Assembly: GCA_934691935.1 (NCBI GenBank)
Contig: CAKUTH010000002.1
Coordinates: forward strand, 124,001 to 188,000
Source: an uncultured Candidatus Melainabacteria bacterium
Lineage (GTDB): Bacteria; Cyanobacteriota; Vampirovibrionia; Gastranaerophilales; Gastranaerophilaceae
Reading direction: 5' to 3'
Length of the DNA stretch: 64,000 nucleotides
Below the pieces are notes generated by a model that was not told the DNA's origin, did no database searches, and saw nothing but the letters and a program-made list of their open reading frames with translations. This document shows positions 17,752 through 26,595 of the stretch, one piece after another. Made by a program: the position numbers and the translations under genes. The stretch's first letter is position 1; the number at the start of each line of letters is the position of its first letter.

Positions 17752-18027
17752 TTATAATTTACTTACAAAACACAAAACATCGTCAAACAAGTTTTTTATT
17801 GGTTCTGTCACATCATAATCAAGAATTTTCTTGATATACTGCAATTTTTCTTCCAGTGTCATTGTATGAGCCTCTGGCATTTCTGCAATAATTTTTTCGA
17901 TTTTACTTTCATCAATAGCTATTTTGTATTTTTCCAAAAGCTCTTGTGATAAAATCATTGTTTCTGACACGTTGTCGAATAACGGCATTTTTGAGTAATC
18001 AATCTCAATCATTTCATTCATTTGCAT
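17752..18027 (-). CDS. Small helical protein, paralogue of its upstream neighbour
   Basis: This 91-residue acidic, helical protein has no signal or membrane segment. Its end (DYDVTEPIKNLFDDVLCFVSKL) matches the end of the neighbouring protein (TDITKPLEQMFDEISGFVLEGL) position by position, and the EEKLQYIKKIL stretch matches too. The two probably arose by duplication. Function unknown. AAGGAG precedes the ATG. Confidence 0.6.
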   Translation of the reverse strand: MQMNEMIEIDYSKMPLFDNVSETMILSQELLEKYKIAIDESKIEKIIAEMPEAHTMTLEEKLQYIKKILDYDVTEPIKNLFDDVLCFVSKL

Positions 18028-18062
18028 ACTTAACTCCTTTATTGCAACTTATGGTAAATGTA

Positions 18063-18416
18063 CTATTTTAATCCCTCTAACACAAAGCCTGAAATTTCAT
18101 CAAACATTTGTTCTAACGGTTTTGTTATATCTGTAATTGCACTCTGCTGAATATTTTGCAATTGCATATCAAGTGTTTTTTCTGGTCTTTTAATCATAGT
18201 TTCAAACTCTCCTGCTTCTAGTTGTTTTAGTAAATCTCTTGAAAAATCAGTTGTATTCCTCAAACTTGAAAGAATTGCGCAATCAATTCTAAACAAATCC
18301 GACGAACTAAGTTCACATCCCAGCATCTTTTCCATACGGTCAAAATCAACGATGTCATGCAAAATACCATTTGCAACAGTATTGGTGTCGATAGCTGTCT
18401 CTAATCTTGAATTCAT
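18063..18416 (-). CDS. Small helical protein, paralogue of the downstream gene
   Basis: This 117-residue protein of unknown family shares the C-terminal 'D-I/V-T-x-P-x-x-x-x-F-D-E/D' block with the next gene. The ATG at 18416 is chosen because GGAGGT lies 10 nt upstream; a longer reading would start with a TTG inside that site. Gap to the next gene is 35 nt and a shared terminator follows it, so the two are probably co-transcribed. Confidence 0.6.
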   Translation of the reverse strand: MNSRLETAIDTNTVANGILHDIVDFDRMEKMLGCELSSSDLFRIDCAILSSLRNTTDFSRDLLKQLEAGEFETMIKRPEKTLDMQLQNIQQSAITDITKPLEQMFDEISGFVLEGLK

Positions 18417-18577
18417 TTGAAAAATTACCTCCAATTTTATTTCATATTGTCCGTAATTTCTATCTCGGTCATGTTTCGTAAAAACTTTAACAAAAAACCT
18501 GCTTTGTTACATTTAGTTTACAAATATAAAAACAACTGCATTCTCTCTGATTTAGCAAGCATTATAGCGATTTACAA

Positions 18578-19429
18578 TTAATTATTTATAGAAAAATAAA
18601 CGTCTTTAAGGTGTTTTTTACTTACATGAGTATAAAGTTGAGTTGTCGAAACGTTGCTATGCCCTAAAAGTTCTTGCACAATTCTCAAATCTGCACCATT
18701 TTCAAGCAAATGAGTTGCAAAACTGTGACGCAAAGTGTGAGGTGAAATCGCTTTATGCAACTTTTTTCCATGTTCATGAATAAATGTATAAACCTCTTGG
18801 CGCGTAACATTTTTACCCTTTTCGTTAATTAATAAATTTTTTGTATTCAAATTATATTTTAAAACAAGGTACTCTCTTTCTGAAAGATAATTTTTTATTG
18901 CACGAATTGCTTTTGAACCGAGCGGAACAATCCTATCTTTTGAGCCTTTTCCAGTGCATTCTAAATATTTGCCCTTTAAATCGTAATCAGTAATTTTGAG
19001 GTTTGTAAGCTCAGAAACACGTAGCCCGCAACCATATAAAAGTTCAACAATCACTGTTTCCATTTTTGACAAGTTTTGCTTTAAAATTTCCTCTATTTCA
19101 ACAACCGACAAAACTTTTGGAAGTTTCTGAGGGATTTTTGGCTGTTCCAGTGTTAATGCAGGGTTAATTTTAATAATTTCATTTATATTAGCCCATTTAA
19201 AAAAACCTCTTAACGAAGCGATTTTACGTGTCACGCTAGTCGGTGAATACTTTTTTTCATGAAGGTTTCTAACATAAGAATTTATCTGGGTTCGTTGAAT
19301 TTTTTCAATCGCAATGTTACCACAAAAATTAAAAAAATCTGTCAAATCTCGTCTATAAGCATCAAGGGTGTTTTGTGACAACCCTTTTTCAATTTCAAGA
19401 TAATCAAGATATTCAGATAACCGTTGCAT
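18578..19429 (-). CDS. Xer-type tyrosine recombinase
   Basis: This 283-residue recombinase has an N-terminal SAM-like core-binding domain (about 1-85) and a catalytic domain with the expected residues: Arg in LYGCGLRVSEL, His231 and Arg234 in HTLRHSF, His257 in LGHSN and Tyr266 in TQLYTHV. Length and lack of extra domains fit XerC/XerD, which resolve chromosome dimers at dif, rather than a phage integrase. It is the only recombinase in the window. XerC and XerD cannot be told apart from this alone. Confidence 0.9.
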   Translation of the reverse strand: MQRLSEYLDYLEIEKGLSQNTLDAYRRDLTDFFNFCGNIAIEKIQRTQINSYVRNLHEKKYSPTSVTRKIASLRGFFKWANINEIIKINPALTLEQPKIPQKLPKVLSVVEIEEILKQNLSKMETVIVELLYGCGLRVSELTNLKITDYDLKGKYLECTGKGSKDRIVPLGSKAIRAIKNYLSEREYLVLKYNLNTKNLLINEKGKNVTRQEVYTFIHEHGKKLHKAISPHTLRHSFATHLLENGADLRIVQELLGHSNVSTTQLYTHVSKKHLKDVYFSINN

Positions 19430-19569
19430 ATCATTGGATTATACTACATATTATGAGTAATGACAACAAAATTTTATATGATATAATATGAACAAAATTC
19501 AATGCTTGTCGTTATATAATTGTAGTGTAATCAAATTATTGACGAGGAAAAAAAAGATAAGGAGAAAAA

Positions 19570-20037
19570 ATGAAAAAATTTTTATCAATACTTATAGTAA
19601 TGTTAGTAACAGGTTTGGCAACATTTGCAAACGATTCACAAGAAGCTCTAAAATTCTTCAATAGTTACGTTTCTGCTGCCAACTCATACAGTCCAACTGT
19701 TGCTACAATGTACTCACCAAATGCAAAAATCATCAGACAAGTTGTAAAACCTGATGGAACTTTGGTAAATGTAAACACTGACACTGCAACATACGTAAAA
19801 CAAATGCGTCTTGGTCAAGCTGGTGCAAAATTAAGAGGTTACAAAAACACATATACAAACGTTAGCGTAACCCCTATGGGCAACGGAAGTTACAAAATCA
19901 GCTCACTTAGACAACCATCGGGCGAAAATTACAAACTAAAAACATACATGGTTGTAAAAAAAGTGAACGGTTCATGGAAGATTACCGAAGAAATGATGCA
20001 AACAAAAGTACAAACTTTCTTGAGATACGCAAAATAA
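19570..20037 (+). CDS. Exported NTF2-like protein
   Basis: This 155-residue protein has a signal peptide at 1-20 (cleaved near TFA-N). The mature part looks like a SnoaL/NTF2-like fold: an N-terminal helical stretch (SQEALKFFNSYVSAANS), a 'MYSPNAKI' strand and a C-terminal 'VKKVNGSWKITEEMM' strand pair. Such domains bind small ligands or serve as assembly modules. The role is unknown. An AAGGAG site precedes the ATG. Confidence 0.6.
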   Translation: MKKFLSILIVMLVTGLATFANDSQEALKFFNSYVSAANSYSPTVATMYSPNAKIIRQVVKPDGTLVNVNTDTATYVKQMRLGQAGAKLRGYKNTYTNVSVTPMGNGSYKISSLRQPSGENYKLKTYMVVKKVNGSWKITEEMMQTKVQTFLRYAK

Positions 20038-20079
20038 CAAAATAATTTGCAAATTATTGCAAAAATTTGAGGATTTTTC

Positions 20080-21126
20080 ATGTTAAGTAAATTCAGATTT
20101 TTAACAGCAGGCGAAAGCCACGGCAAATGCCTTACTGCTATTATAGAAGGAATTCCTGCGGGGTTTGAAATTGACCCCGCATTTATTAATGAAGAACTAA
20201 AACGCCGACAAGGCGGTTATGGCAGAGGAGCTAGAATGCAAATTGAAAGCGACACTGTAGAAATCACCTCAGGCGTTCGCTTTGGCAAAACACTCGGCTC
20301 TCCAATAACTTTGGTTATTCAAAATAGAGATTTTGAAAACTGGCAAAAAATTATGAGCATTCATAAAAAAGATTTTACAGACGAAAAATCTTTTACAAAA
20401 TGCCGTCCTGGACATGCTGATTTTGCAGGAAGTATTAAATATAATGCCAAAGATTTGCGAAACATCTTAGAGCGTTCTAGTGCCAGAAAAACAGCAATAG
20501 AAGTCGCTGTCGGAGCAGTTGCAAAATCCATTTTAAAAGAATTTGGAATTACTTGCTCATCAAAAATTATCCAAATTGGTCAGGCAAAAGAGAATTTTGA
20601 ACAAGAAATTGACAACGCAAAAGAAAATGGCGACACTCTTGGCGGAAAATTTGAAGTTGTTTACGAAAACTTGCCAATCGGTCTTGGCTCTCACGTGCAT
20701 TGGGATAGAATGCTTGACGGTAAAATCGCACAAGCCGTAATGAGTGTACCTGCTGTCAAATCCGTTTCTATAGGATGTGAAAATGCTTATAAAATGCTGG
20801 GAAGTGAATACCACGACCAAATGTATCTGGAAAACGGAAAAATTGTTAGAAAAACAAACAATGCAGGCGGAATTGAAGGTGGTATGACAAATGGTGAACC
20901 ATTAGTGGTCACTGCGGTAATGAAACCTATTCCGACATTAAAAAAACCCCTAAACACAATAGATTTATCAACAATGGAAGAATGTAAAGCTCATTTTGAA
21001 CGTTCAGATGCATGTGCTGTTGAAGCATGCTCAGTTGTGACAGAAGCTAGAATAGCCTGTATACTTGCAGATGAACTGCTTTTGAAATTTGGTGGCGACA
21101 ATCTTGATGAAATGTTAAAGAAATAA
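20080..21126 (+). CDS. aroC: Chorismate synthase
   Basis: This 348-residue enzyme makes chorismate from EPSP, the last shikimate-pathway step, using reduced FMN. Signatures are GESHGKCLTAIIEGIPAGFE at the N terminus, RRQGGYGRGARM near 45 and RSSARKTAIEVAVGAVAK near 130, followed by GGIEGGMTNGEP. Length is close to normal. No other shikimate genes are nearby. A terminator follows. Confidence 0.96.
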   Translation: MLSKFRFLTAGESHGKCLTAIIEGIPAGFEIDPAFINEELKRRQGGYGRGARMQIESDTVEITSGVRFGKTLGSPITLVIQNRDFENWQKIMSIHKKDFTDEKSFTKCRPGHADFAGSIKYNAKDLRNILERSSARKTAIEVAVGAVAKSILKEFGITCSSKIIQIGQAKENFEQEIDNAKENGDTLGGKFEVVYENLPIGLGSHVHWDRMLDGKIAQAVMSVPAVKSVSIGCENAYKMLGSEYHDQMYLENGKIVRKTNNAGGIEGGMTNGEPLVVTAVMKPIPTLKKPLNTIDLSTMEECKAHFERSDACAVEACSVVTEARIACILADELLLKFGGDNLDEMLKK

Positions 21127-21192
21127 TATCTTAACGGGTTGACAAAATACTTATTTCATGTTATAAAAAGTGTGGGGTAAATGTATATTTAT

Positions 21193-21224
21193 AAGTCTTG
21201 TTACTTAACAAGACTTTCTTTTTC
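21193..21224 (+). terminator. Rho-independent terminator of aroC
   Basis: AAGTCTTGTT-ACTT-AACAAGACTT, then a T-rich run. Confidence 0.85.
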
Positions 21225-21305
21225 GTATCCCTTAATATAACGCAATTACAACGAAATCAGATAAACAAATGATGATTTTTTCTGCTAAATCATTATAATT
21301 TTAGT

Positions 21306-22031
21306 ATGAGGAATTTATTAAAAACAAGCACGCATAACATTACAAATAACAATTGTCTATTGAAAAATACTGGCAAAATTACGCTTGTTTTATTTTTAGC
21401 TATAATATTTTCCACTACAAGTTGTTTTGCTTGGGGGTGGAAAAAGAATACTGGCACTCCTCTAAATTCCGAGTATAACAACGAAGGCAAAGGATACGTC
21501 GGAACACTCCCTGATATTTCTAAAAATATGGAAAGTGCGGAACCCAAAAAAGCTAAACCTATTTACGAAAAAAGCAGAAAATTTAACTCTGCAGATGAAA
21601 TAAAACCTGTTCCAAGAGATAATCCGTCTTTTGTAAATATTATTCTAAAGGCAGACAAAACATCTCCGTACGTAAACGATATAAACGATTTACTCCCGCA
21701 ATTAGAAAATATTCTTTATTGCATTGAAAATAATTTCAATGTTCAAAAATTTAATGCAAAAGTTTACTTTTTCAACAAAACCGTCGAATATTTGCAAAAT
21801 AAATACGCGGGCATGCCTGAAAGTAATTTTACCTCATTTCAAAAACTCCTAACACTAAGCACCCATGCAAAATCTGTTGCAACATTGCGTGCAGAAGCCG
21901 AAAAATATAGACCATATCTGGCATACACTGGAGCTGGCTATCTCTACAACGACAACGTAATTGACCAACAACTTGACTACTTGAAAACAGAAATTGAAGA
22001 AACAATTGTTGTATTAAAAGATGTAAAATAA
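21306..22031 (+). CDS. Exported protein of unknown function
   Basis: This 241-residue protein has an N-terminal polar stretch, then a hydrophobic segment (about 25-40) ending in STTSCFAWGW, which could be a signal-peptidase site. The remainder is helical (FNVQKFNAKVYFFNKTVEYL...) with no motif I recognise. TATAAT lies 6 nt before the ATG and there is no ribosome binding site, so the message is probably leaderless. Confidence 0.6.
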   Translation: MRNLLKTSTHNITNNNCLLKNTGKITLVLFLAIIFSTTSCFAWGWKKNTGTPLNSEYNNEGKGYVGTLPDISKNMESAEPKKAKPIYEKSRKFNSADEIKPVPRDNPSFVNIILKADKTSPYVNDINDLLPQLENILYCIENNFNVQKFNAKVYFFNKTVEYLQNKYAGMPESNFTSFQKLLTLSTHAKSVATLRAEAEKYRPYLAYTGAGYLYNDNVIDQQLDYLKTEIEETIVVLKDVK

Positions 22032-22042
22032 AAAAGTTTGGC

Positions 22043-22069
22043 TTGACAAACATTTTGTTTTGTTATAAT
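22043..22069 (+). promoter_or_regulatory. Promoter of a putative small RNA
   Basis: Perfect TTGACA (22043-22048) and TATAAT (22064-22069) hexamers with a short 15-bp spacer. Confidence 0.6.
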
Positions 22070-22075
22070 GTTAGC

Positions 22076-22187
22076 TTGAACTAACATTTATATTAATTTA
22101 TTGCTTTTTGGAGTATTAAGACCACGATATTCCAACAATTTCTACACAACCTTCTTATTGACCTCGTTATTGCGGGGTTTTATTTTT
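22076..22187 (+). ncRNA. Putative small RNA
   Basis: Between the promoter at 22043-22069 and the terminator hairpin ACCTCG-TTATTG-CGGGGT with its T run (22161-22187) there is about 110 nt with no start codon behind a ribosome binding site. It begins with a GTTAG/CTAAC hairpin. I cannot assign it to a known family. It lies between two convergent genes. Confidence 0.45.
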
Positions 22188-22198
22188 ATGTTTTTGTT

Positions 22199-23182
22199 TC
22201 AAATCAGCCCATATTGCTTTTTGAGAGCAATAATTTTTTCAAAAGATTTTTCGATATTTTCTTGTAATTCTTTATCGCTTTCAGCTTTTTGTGCAATAGT
22301 TTCAATTATTTTAATAGTATCGGGATTTGAATATCTGTAGATAAACATATTTAATCCTGCGCGAATACCCATTTCACAAGCCAAAACACCTTCTGGTTCA
22401 TCATTTTGAGATTTAAAATTTGCCCCTGCCATAACCATGTCATCAGAAATAGCAACACCGTTAAACCCTATTTTGCGCAAATAATCAATTGCATTTTTAC
22501 TCAATGATGTCGGAATAACATCTTTTTCAAAACATGTACAATGAAGATGCGCCACCATAACCATTTCAATATCTTTTGCACAAGAGGCGAATGGTTTTAT
22601 ATGAGTTCTTTCCATTTCATCTAGTGGCAAGTCTATTTTTGGTAAAGTCAAATGACTATCAGAGCTTGCATCTCCGTGTCCTGGAAAATGTTTTACGCAA
22701 GGGATAATACCGTTTTCTCGATAAGTTTGAGAAACAATTTTTTCACATTTAATAACATCTTCAGGTTTGTCAGAAAACGCTCGTTCACCAATAATCGGAT
22801 TGTTTGGATTAGTATTTACATCAATACAAGGGGCAAAATTTAGATTTATTCCATAAGTTTTTAACTCTTGTGCGATTTGTTCTGTTTGGTTTCGCAAAAA
22901 ATCCAACCCTTTTGCATACGCATATTTTGCAGAAAGGTATTTTTTGCCATTGTGAATGTTTTCGGTGCGCTCAACCCTTCCGCCTTCTTGGTCAATAGAA
23001 AGAAACGGAGTCACAAGAGCATGCGATTTAACATCGTTTATAAGGTCACAAAATCCACGAGATGTTTGAATATCCTTTGTAAAAAATATTATTCCGCCCA
23101 AACCTTGTGCCAAAGCATCTTTCCAGCCGTCACCGTCTATTCCTAAAATAAACATTTGATACAATTTTTGTTTTAAATTCAT
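22199..23182 (-). CDS. nagZ: Beta-N-acetylhexosaminidase, NagZ type (GH3)
   Basis: This 327-residue glycoside hydrolase family 3 enzyme has SIDQEGGRVER near 62 and the NagZ signature KHFPGHGDASSDSH near 165, including the His-Asp pair used as general acid/base. The nucleophile Asp is in GVAISDDMVMAG near 245. It is a cytoplasmic enzyme of peptidoglycan recycling that releases GlcNAc from muropeptides. Its ATG overlaps the upstream gene by 4 nt, so the two are coupled. Confidence 0.92.
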   Translation of the reverse strand: MNLKQKLYQMFILGIDGDGWKDALAQGLGGIIFFTKDIQTSRGFCDLINDVKSHALVTPFLSIDQEGGRVERTENIHNGKKYLSAKYAYAKGLDFLRNQTEQIAQELKTYGINLNFAPCIDVNTNPNNPIIGERAFSDKPEDVIKCEKIVSQTYRENGIIPCVKHFPGHGDASSDSHLTLPKIDLPLDEMERTHIKPFASCAKDIEMVMVAHLHCTCFEKDVIPTSLSKNAIDYLRKIGFNGVAISDDMVMAGANFKSQNDEPEGVLACEMGIRAGLNMFIYRYSNPDTIKIIETIAQKAESDKELQENIEKSFEKIIALKKQYGLI

Positions 23183-23748
23183 AAGATTTGTCCTGCAAGT
23201 GGCAACAATTCATAAATTTTACCGTTTTCGCAAACTTTTCTGATTTCGATATTTATTGCATCCAAATCTTTTGGAGTTTTAATTGATGCTGGAATTTTTA
23301 TATCAGTTGTTGTTTGTGTTTTTACAAACCCTTCATTAAGTTTCAAAAATTCTCTGTAAGTATCGAGGATTTTTTCGAAACTTTCATCAGGAATAAATTC
23401 TTGATTTGCATAGTATTTAGCATCTTTTTTTAGTTGTTCAATATATTTTTTTATAAAATCGACTTCGTTCAAAGTTTCAACTTCGTTGTACTCTCCGCCA
23501 AAACAAAGATTATTAAAAATTTTTGCGCCGTCAAACTGCTTTATGTACAAAGCCCAAAGCATGCAACCAAGATAAAATCCCATGTAAGATTTCAACAGTG
23601 ATTGAATTTTAGGATAATACATTTTAAACTGTTGTTTTTTCTGGCTAAAATTTCTAAATTGCGCAAGAGAACCGTAAACATACTCTATGTTTGGTACAAA
23701 CGCAGACATGTGACGTACAAACCCTGGGTCAAATTGAACTTCTTGCAT
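23179..23748 (-). CDS. Hypothetical protein co-translated with nagZ
   Basis: This 189-residue protein has no signal peptide and one hydrophobic stretch (YMGFYLGCMLWALYI, about residues 55-70). The rest is helical and Lys/Glu-rich. I do not recognise the family. The stop overlaps the nagZ start (ATGA), and AAAGGA precedes its own ATG. Confidence 0.65.
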   Translation of the reverse strand: MQEVQFDPGFVRHMSAFVPNIEYVYGSLAQFRNFSQKKQQFKMYYPKIQSLLKSYMGFYLGCMLWALYIKQFDGAKIFNNLCFGGEYNEVETLNEVDFIKKYIEQLKKDAKYYANQEFIPDESFEKILDTYREFLKLNEGFVKTQTTTDIKIPASIKTPKDLDAINIEIRKVCENGKIYELLPLAGQIL

Positions 23749-23848
23749 TTTAAAATCCTTTCTTTTTTATTAACTCTCAACTTGCGATTATTTTAGCATA
23801 AAAAGTAACAATTTGCTTTTGTACAAAATTTCATGATATAAGTATTTT

Positions 23849-24523
23849 ATGTTTTATTTTGAAAATTTTAATGGGAAAAAGGTTTTAAAAAGCAGTATTT
23901 TAAATGGTGTAAATCATTTTTTTACAACGCGAGGATATAGCATAAAAGATGTCATCACAGGCGATTTGGTACACCCAACGCAAACTCATACATCAAATGT
24001 TGAGGTTGCACAAATTGGAAAATCTGATTATCCCGATACTGATGGGTTGATTTTAACTAATAATGAGCAAACTTTGTATTTGAATTTTGCAGATTGCACC
24101 CCATTAATTTTTTATGACTTTGAAAACAACATCGGTGCAGTATCTCACGCTGGCTGGCGTGGAACAGCTGGCAAAATTGGGGTTAAGACAGTGGAAAAAA
24201 TGTGTCGAGAATTCGGCTCAAACCCAAAAAATATCAAATGCGCAATAGGGCCAGCAATCGGTTTTTGTTGTTACAATGTCGGAGAAGATGTTTATAATCA
24301 GTTGATGAGCACAGTTCAAGACACAGAAAGGCTGTTTGAAATCAGAAAAGGCGATATTTTTGTTGACTTAAAACGGATTAACAAACGTCAGCTTGAAGAA
24401 ATCGGCGTTGGCGAAATAGATGTTTGTCCATACTGTACTGTTTGCAACAACGATTTATTTTATTCATACAGAAAAGAAAACGGCACTAAAAACCGCCACC
24501 ACGCAGTGCTAAAACTCAACTAA
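23849..24523 (+). CDS. pgeF: Multi-copper-oxidase-fold purine nucleoside phosphorylase / YfiH-type protein
   Basis: This 224-residue protein has the PgeF/YfiH signatures: HPTQTHTSNV near 45, the AVSHAGWRGTAGKIG segment near 100 with its metal-binding His, and CAIGPAIGFCCYNVGEDV near 132. The family binds zinc and acts on purine nucleosides and on misincorporated L-Ser in peptidoglycan precursors. TATAAG 6 nt before the ATG with no ribosome binding site suggests a leaderless message. Confidence 0.92.
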   Translation: MFYFENFNGKKVLKSSILNGVNHFFTTRGYSIKDVITGDLVHPTQTHTSNVEVAQIGKSDYPDTDGLILTNNEQTLYLNFADCTPLIFYDFENNIGAVSHAGWRGTAGKIGVKTVEKMCREFGSNPKNIKCAIGPAIGFCCYNVGEDVYNQLMSTVQDTERLFEIRKGDIFVDLKRINKRQLEEIGVGEIDVCPYCTVCNNDLFYSYRKENGTKNRHHAVLKLN

Positions 24524-24540
24524 CAAAGGATAACAACTCT

Positions 24541-26028
24541 CTATCCCAACAGTTGTAAGCTGTTTAATTTATCATTAATTTCATTCATCAAATTAATATC
24601 GTCGGTTTTGCGAGCGTAGTTCTGCGCTTTTGTCAAAAGCCCTTTAGCCTTAGAAACATTACTCATTTCAACCATTATATCGCCAGCTTTGAGGTAATTT
24701 TGGGCTGTTTTTTGCGGTGAATCTGCTTCTGTATAATATTTTACAGCGTTAGAAAACGCTTTTAGAGCTTTTTGAGGTTCGCCAAAAACTTCATAAGCAT
24801 TACCAAAACTTGATGATACAAATCCTTTTACTTTAGCATTGTCGGTTTGTTCGGCAAGACTGCTTGCTGTATCGTAGTATTCAATACCTTGAACATCAAA
24901 CATATCCGTAAAAATATTACCCATTTTTGTCAAAGATGTTGATTGGGCAGAGAGATTTTCTGCCTCACCTGCAAATGCCACCGAACTAAAATAGTGGTCA
25001 AGTGCTGGTTTGACTTGGTTTACATCATCATAAATCTGTGCCATTGAATAGTGTGCTTTTGTTTTGATATTGTTATCATCAGTATTTTCGATTGATTTGT
25101 AATAACTTTTCAGAGCTTCTGCAAAATATTCGTGATCATCATAAATTCTACCAACTTCATAATAGATTTTTGATTTTGTTTCATTGTCGCCAATTTCATT
25201 TGCTCTATTTAAGGCTTTTTCAAAAGTTTCTATAGCTTTTTCGGGTTCATTTGCATAAACAAGTTTTTTTGATTGAAGAAACAACGATTTCAATTCTTTG
25301 TCCTGTGGAACAAGAGAGACAACTTTTGCATCGTTCTTAATTTCCTGTTCGACAGGCTCTGTCAATGTTTGTTCTACCGCAGTTTTTTCTTCTGCCTTTT
25401 CTTTATCTTGCGGGAATTTCACCAAAAATTGCGGATTGACTTCATCTTCATTATATTTAAAATCTATTTGTTGCAAAAACAGCGCATCAACCCAATTTTC
25501 TACAACTTTTGAATCCTTATTCAAAGTTTGCGAAATATATCCGTCAAGAATTGTTGACGCATTTTTTAAATTAGATTTTACAAGTTTTGTATTAGGGTTA
25601 TCTTTTGTAACTTGTTTTTCAATCAATGAAAGATAGCCTTCAACCTCGTCTTTCAAATTGTCGGGAGTGCCGATTGCAACTGCAGTGTTTCTAAAATCCT
25701 TCAATATTTGCGCAATATTTATTACAGAACTTCTGCCAGAAAGAGTTTTGACAGGCGCAACTTCTTCTGCCTGTTGCGCAGATTGCGTATTACGTGCTTG
25801 CGCTTGAATTTGAGAACGCATTTGACGCCAATCAACTTGTTGTTCATCCTGTCCGTACGTACGAGGTGTTTTTTGCGGGTCAATGTATTGCAAGCCCTTA
25901 CTTTTAGAATTTTGGTCAGCTTGCTGTTCACGTTGAGTTAACGACGCGTTTTTTTCTTCATCTTGTTTCTTTTTAACAAGACCTGTGTTGTTATTCAGAT
26001 ATGGACGTTGGAAAATTCCGTTTAACAC
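24541..26028 (-). CDS. Tetratricopeptide-repeat protein
   Basis: This 495-residue protein has a Gln- and charge-rich disordered N terminus (1-130). From about residue 225 it has a long run of TPR units (ADDHEYFAEALKSYYKSI-type helices; AxxxF/Y-A landmarks recur about every 40 residues to the end). There is no signal peptide. TPR arrays hold protein partners; which one is unknown. The start is a GTG at 26028 behind a GAGGG site. Confidence 0.82.
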   Translation of the reverse strand: MLNGIFQRPYLNNNTGLVKKKQDEEKNASLTQREQQADQNSKSKGLQYIDPQKTPRTYGQDEQQVDWRQMRSQIQAQARNTQSAQQAEEVAPVKTLSGRSSVINIAQILKDFRNTAVAIGTPDNLKDEVEGYLSLIEKQVTKDNPNTKLVKSNLKNASTILDGYISQTLNKDSKVVENWVDALFLQQIDFKYNEDEVNPQFLVKFPQDKEKAEEKTAVEQTLTEPVEQEIKNDAKVVSLVPQDKELKSLFLQSKKLVYANEPEKAIETFEKALNRANEIGDNETKSKIYYEVGRIYDDHEYFAEALKSYYKSIENTDDNNIKTKAHYSMAQIYDDVNQVKPALDHYFSSVAFAGEAENLSAQSTSLTKMGNIFTDMFDVQGIEYYDTASSLAEQTDNAKVKGFVSSSFGNAYEVFGEPQKALKAFSNAVKYYTEADSPQKTAQNYLKAGDIMVEMSNVSKAKGLLTKAQNYARKTDDINLMNEINDKLNSLQLLG

Positions 26029-26134
26029 AATTGTACCCTCAAGACTACTATAGCCTAAAACACGATTTTTGCCGTCATACTTTCGTATGATATATATTTA
26101 ATAGAATTTTTGGCAAAGTCAATTGAGAATAATA

Positions 26135-26198
26135 AAACGTCAAGACAATAAGTTCGTTACATAAATTTGCATCCTCTCCCAGCATAAAAGAGAGGGAT
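26135..26198 (+). repeat. Dispersed intergenic repeat, copy E
   Basis: AATAAGTTCGTTACAT is followed by a CCTCTC...GAGAGG hairpin. It has the same architecture as copies A-D with a diverged hairpin. Confidence 0.5.
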
Positions 26199-26205
26199 AA
26201 AAATT

Positions 26206-26580
26206 CTAATCCTCAATAATCTCTATTTCGTTATTATCAGGGTCTTTTATAAACGCTATCTTTGAACCTGCTTCGTGCAAATAAAAAGGTTCGTAAAGGT
26301 ATTCATAGCCCAAAGAATGAAGTTTTTTTGTAAACTCATCCATTGATTCAACCCCGAACGCAAAATGTCCAAAAGCATCACCATTTTTGTATCCGCCTTC
26401 AGGAACTTCAAAGTTCGCAGTTAATTCAATTTGAGTTTGACCATCTTCATCACTTAAAAAATATAAAACACTATCATCTAGTTTTATTGTACGAACCAAA
26501 TTCATATCAAAAAGTTTTATATAAAATTCCAACGATTTATCAACGTCTTTTGTTCTAATCATTACGTGTAAAAATTTCAT
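26206..26580 (-). CDS. Glyoxalase I-like (VOC family) protein
   Basis: This 124-residue protein is two beta-alpha-beta-beta-beta modules with lactoylglutathione-lyase landmarks: LHVMIRTKDVDKSLEFYIKLF at the N terminus, ...GQTQIELT (Glu ligand), DAFGHFAFGVE (His ligand) and KIAFIKDPDNNEIEIIE (Glu ligand). All four metal-ligand positions appear filled, so methylglyoxal detoxification is likely. The exact substrate thiol is not known. A GGAGAGG site precedes the ATG. Confidence 0.82.
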   Translation of the reverse strand: MKFLHVMIRTKDVDKSLEFYIKLFDMNLVRTIKLDDSVLYFLSDEDGQTQIELTANFEVPEGGYKNGDAFGHFAFGVESMDEFTKKLHSLGYEYLYEPFYLHEAGSKIAFIKDPDNNEIEIIED

Positions 26581-26595
26581 TTTCCTCTCCTTATT

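Noticed and set aside
18578..19429. Xer recombinase as the integrase of the tRNA-tail cassettes
   Set aside because: Its length and motifs fit housekeeping XerC/D and it lies 14-28 kb from the cassettes; no evidence links them.
22101..22340. Plus-strand frame of 79 codons overlapping the 3' end of nagZ
   Set aside because: It runs through the predicted terminator and into nagZ antisense; no ribosome binding site. A non-coding RNA is the better reading of the first part.
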